Origin: an uncultured Bacteroidales bacterium
GTDB lineage: Bacteria; Bacteroidota; Bacteroidia; Bacteroidales; UBA932
Assembly (NCBI GenBank): GCA_902491795.1
Contig: CABUIX010000040.1
Location: forward strand, 1 to 22,215
DNA: 22,215 bases
Direction: 5' to 3'
Shown in pieces: positions 22,197-22,215 of the stretch (the first letter of the stretch is position 1; each line of letters starts with the position of its first letter). The position numbers and the translations under genes are program-made. The notes below the pieces were generated by a model that searched no databases, had not been told where the DNA came from, and saw nothing but the letters and a program-made list of their open reading frames with translations.

Positions 22197-22215
22197 GGAA
22201 CCAAAAAGGGTCCAT

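Noticed and set aside
21925..22215. Minus-strand frame entering from the right edge
   Set aside because: It passes through the stem-loop and repeats, has no recognisable domain, and cannot be judged as a gene without sequence beyond the edge.
22075..22215. tRNA or known structured RNA at the right edge
   Set aside because: I could not fold a cloverleaf or match any riboswitch or tmRNA consensus; only the single long stem-loop is supported.

Overview
The window looks like chromosomal DNA of a Bacteroidota member, most likely order Bacteroidales. Reasons: seven gene starts carry the Bacteroidetes-type -7 box TAnnTTTG, Shine-Dalgarno sites are not evident, and the gene content is typical of the group (a DUF5020 outer-membrane protein, a short RecO, a U32 protein, the Bacteroidetes-type nucleoside kinase, an FKBP lipoprotein). 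I see no plasmid, phage, insertion-sequence, CRISPR, tRNA or rRNA signature. The coding part is largely housekeeping and is densely packed.

Layout. 1-582 has no gene: it holds two 74-base repeat units, an inverted repeat and a terminator. 583-1350 (-) encodes a DUF5020 outer-membrane protein, divergent from rnr (RNase R, 1516-3708, +). A convergent minus-strand pair follows, with polyprenyl diphosphate synthase (4756-5736) upstream of rsgA (3720-4733). rdgB (5775-6389, +) diverges from the synthase. A four-gene minus-strand operon runs from 10796 down to 6364: EamA permease, S41 C-terminal processing protease, recO, U32 protein. uvrA (10846-13557, +) diverges from it and is coupled by ATGA to a shortened nucleoside kinase (13554-14546). 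An MBL-fold hydrolase (14577-15281, -) follows. Then come plus-strand genes: two tandem deoxynucleoside kinases, a long-chain acyl-CoA ligase, an FHS-type sugar permease, a ROK sugar kinase and an FKBP lipoprotein, closed by a strong terminator at 21788-21817. 21818-22215 is again gene-free and holds the same repeat family plus a long stem-loop.

Functional themes. Nucleotide and nucleic-acid housekeeping: RNase R, RdgB (removal of ITP/XTP), RecO and UvrA (repair), the nucleoside kinase and two deoxynucleoside kinases (salvage). Ribosome and translation upkeep: RsgA and perhaps the U32 protein. Envelope: DUF5020, S41 protease, FKBP lipoprotein. Sugar use: the permease and ROK kinase, 3 bases apart, look like a transport-and-phosphorylation unit.

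The points most worth a second look are: (i) TAnnTTTG boxes ending only 5-13 bases before the ATG of six genes, which predicts leaderless or near-leaderless mRNAs; (ii) a mosaic non-coding repeat family at both ends of the window in the same orientation; (iii) tandem deoxynucleoside kinase paralogues, one with a changed substrate-loop motif; (iv) a nucleoside kinase lacking the usual N-terminal half; and (v) a UvrA lacking one zinc CxxC pair. I did not find convincing evidence of a wholly new multi-gene system.
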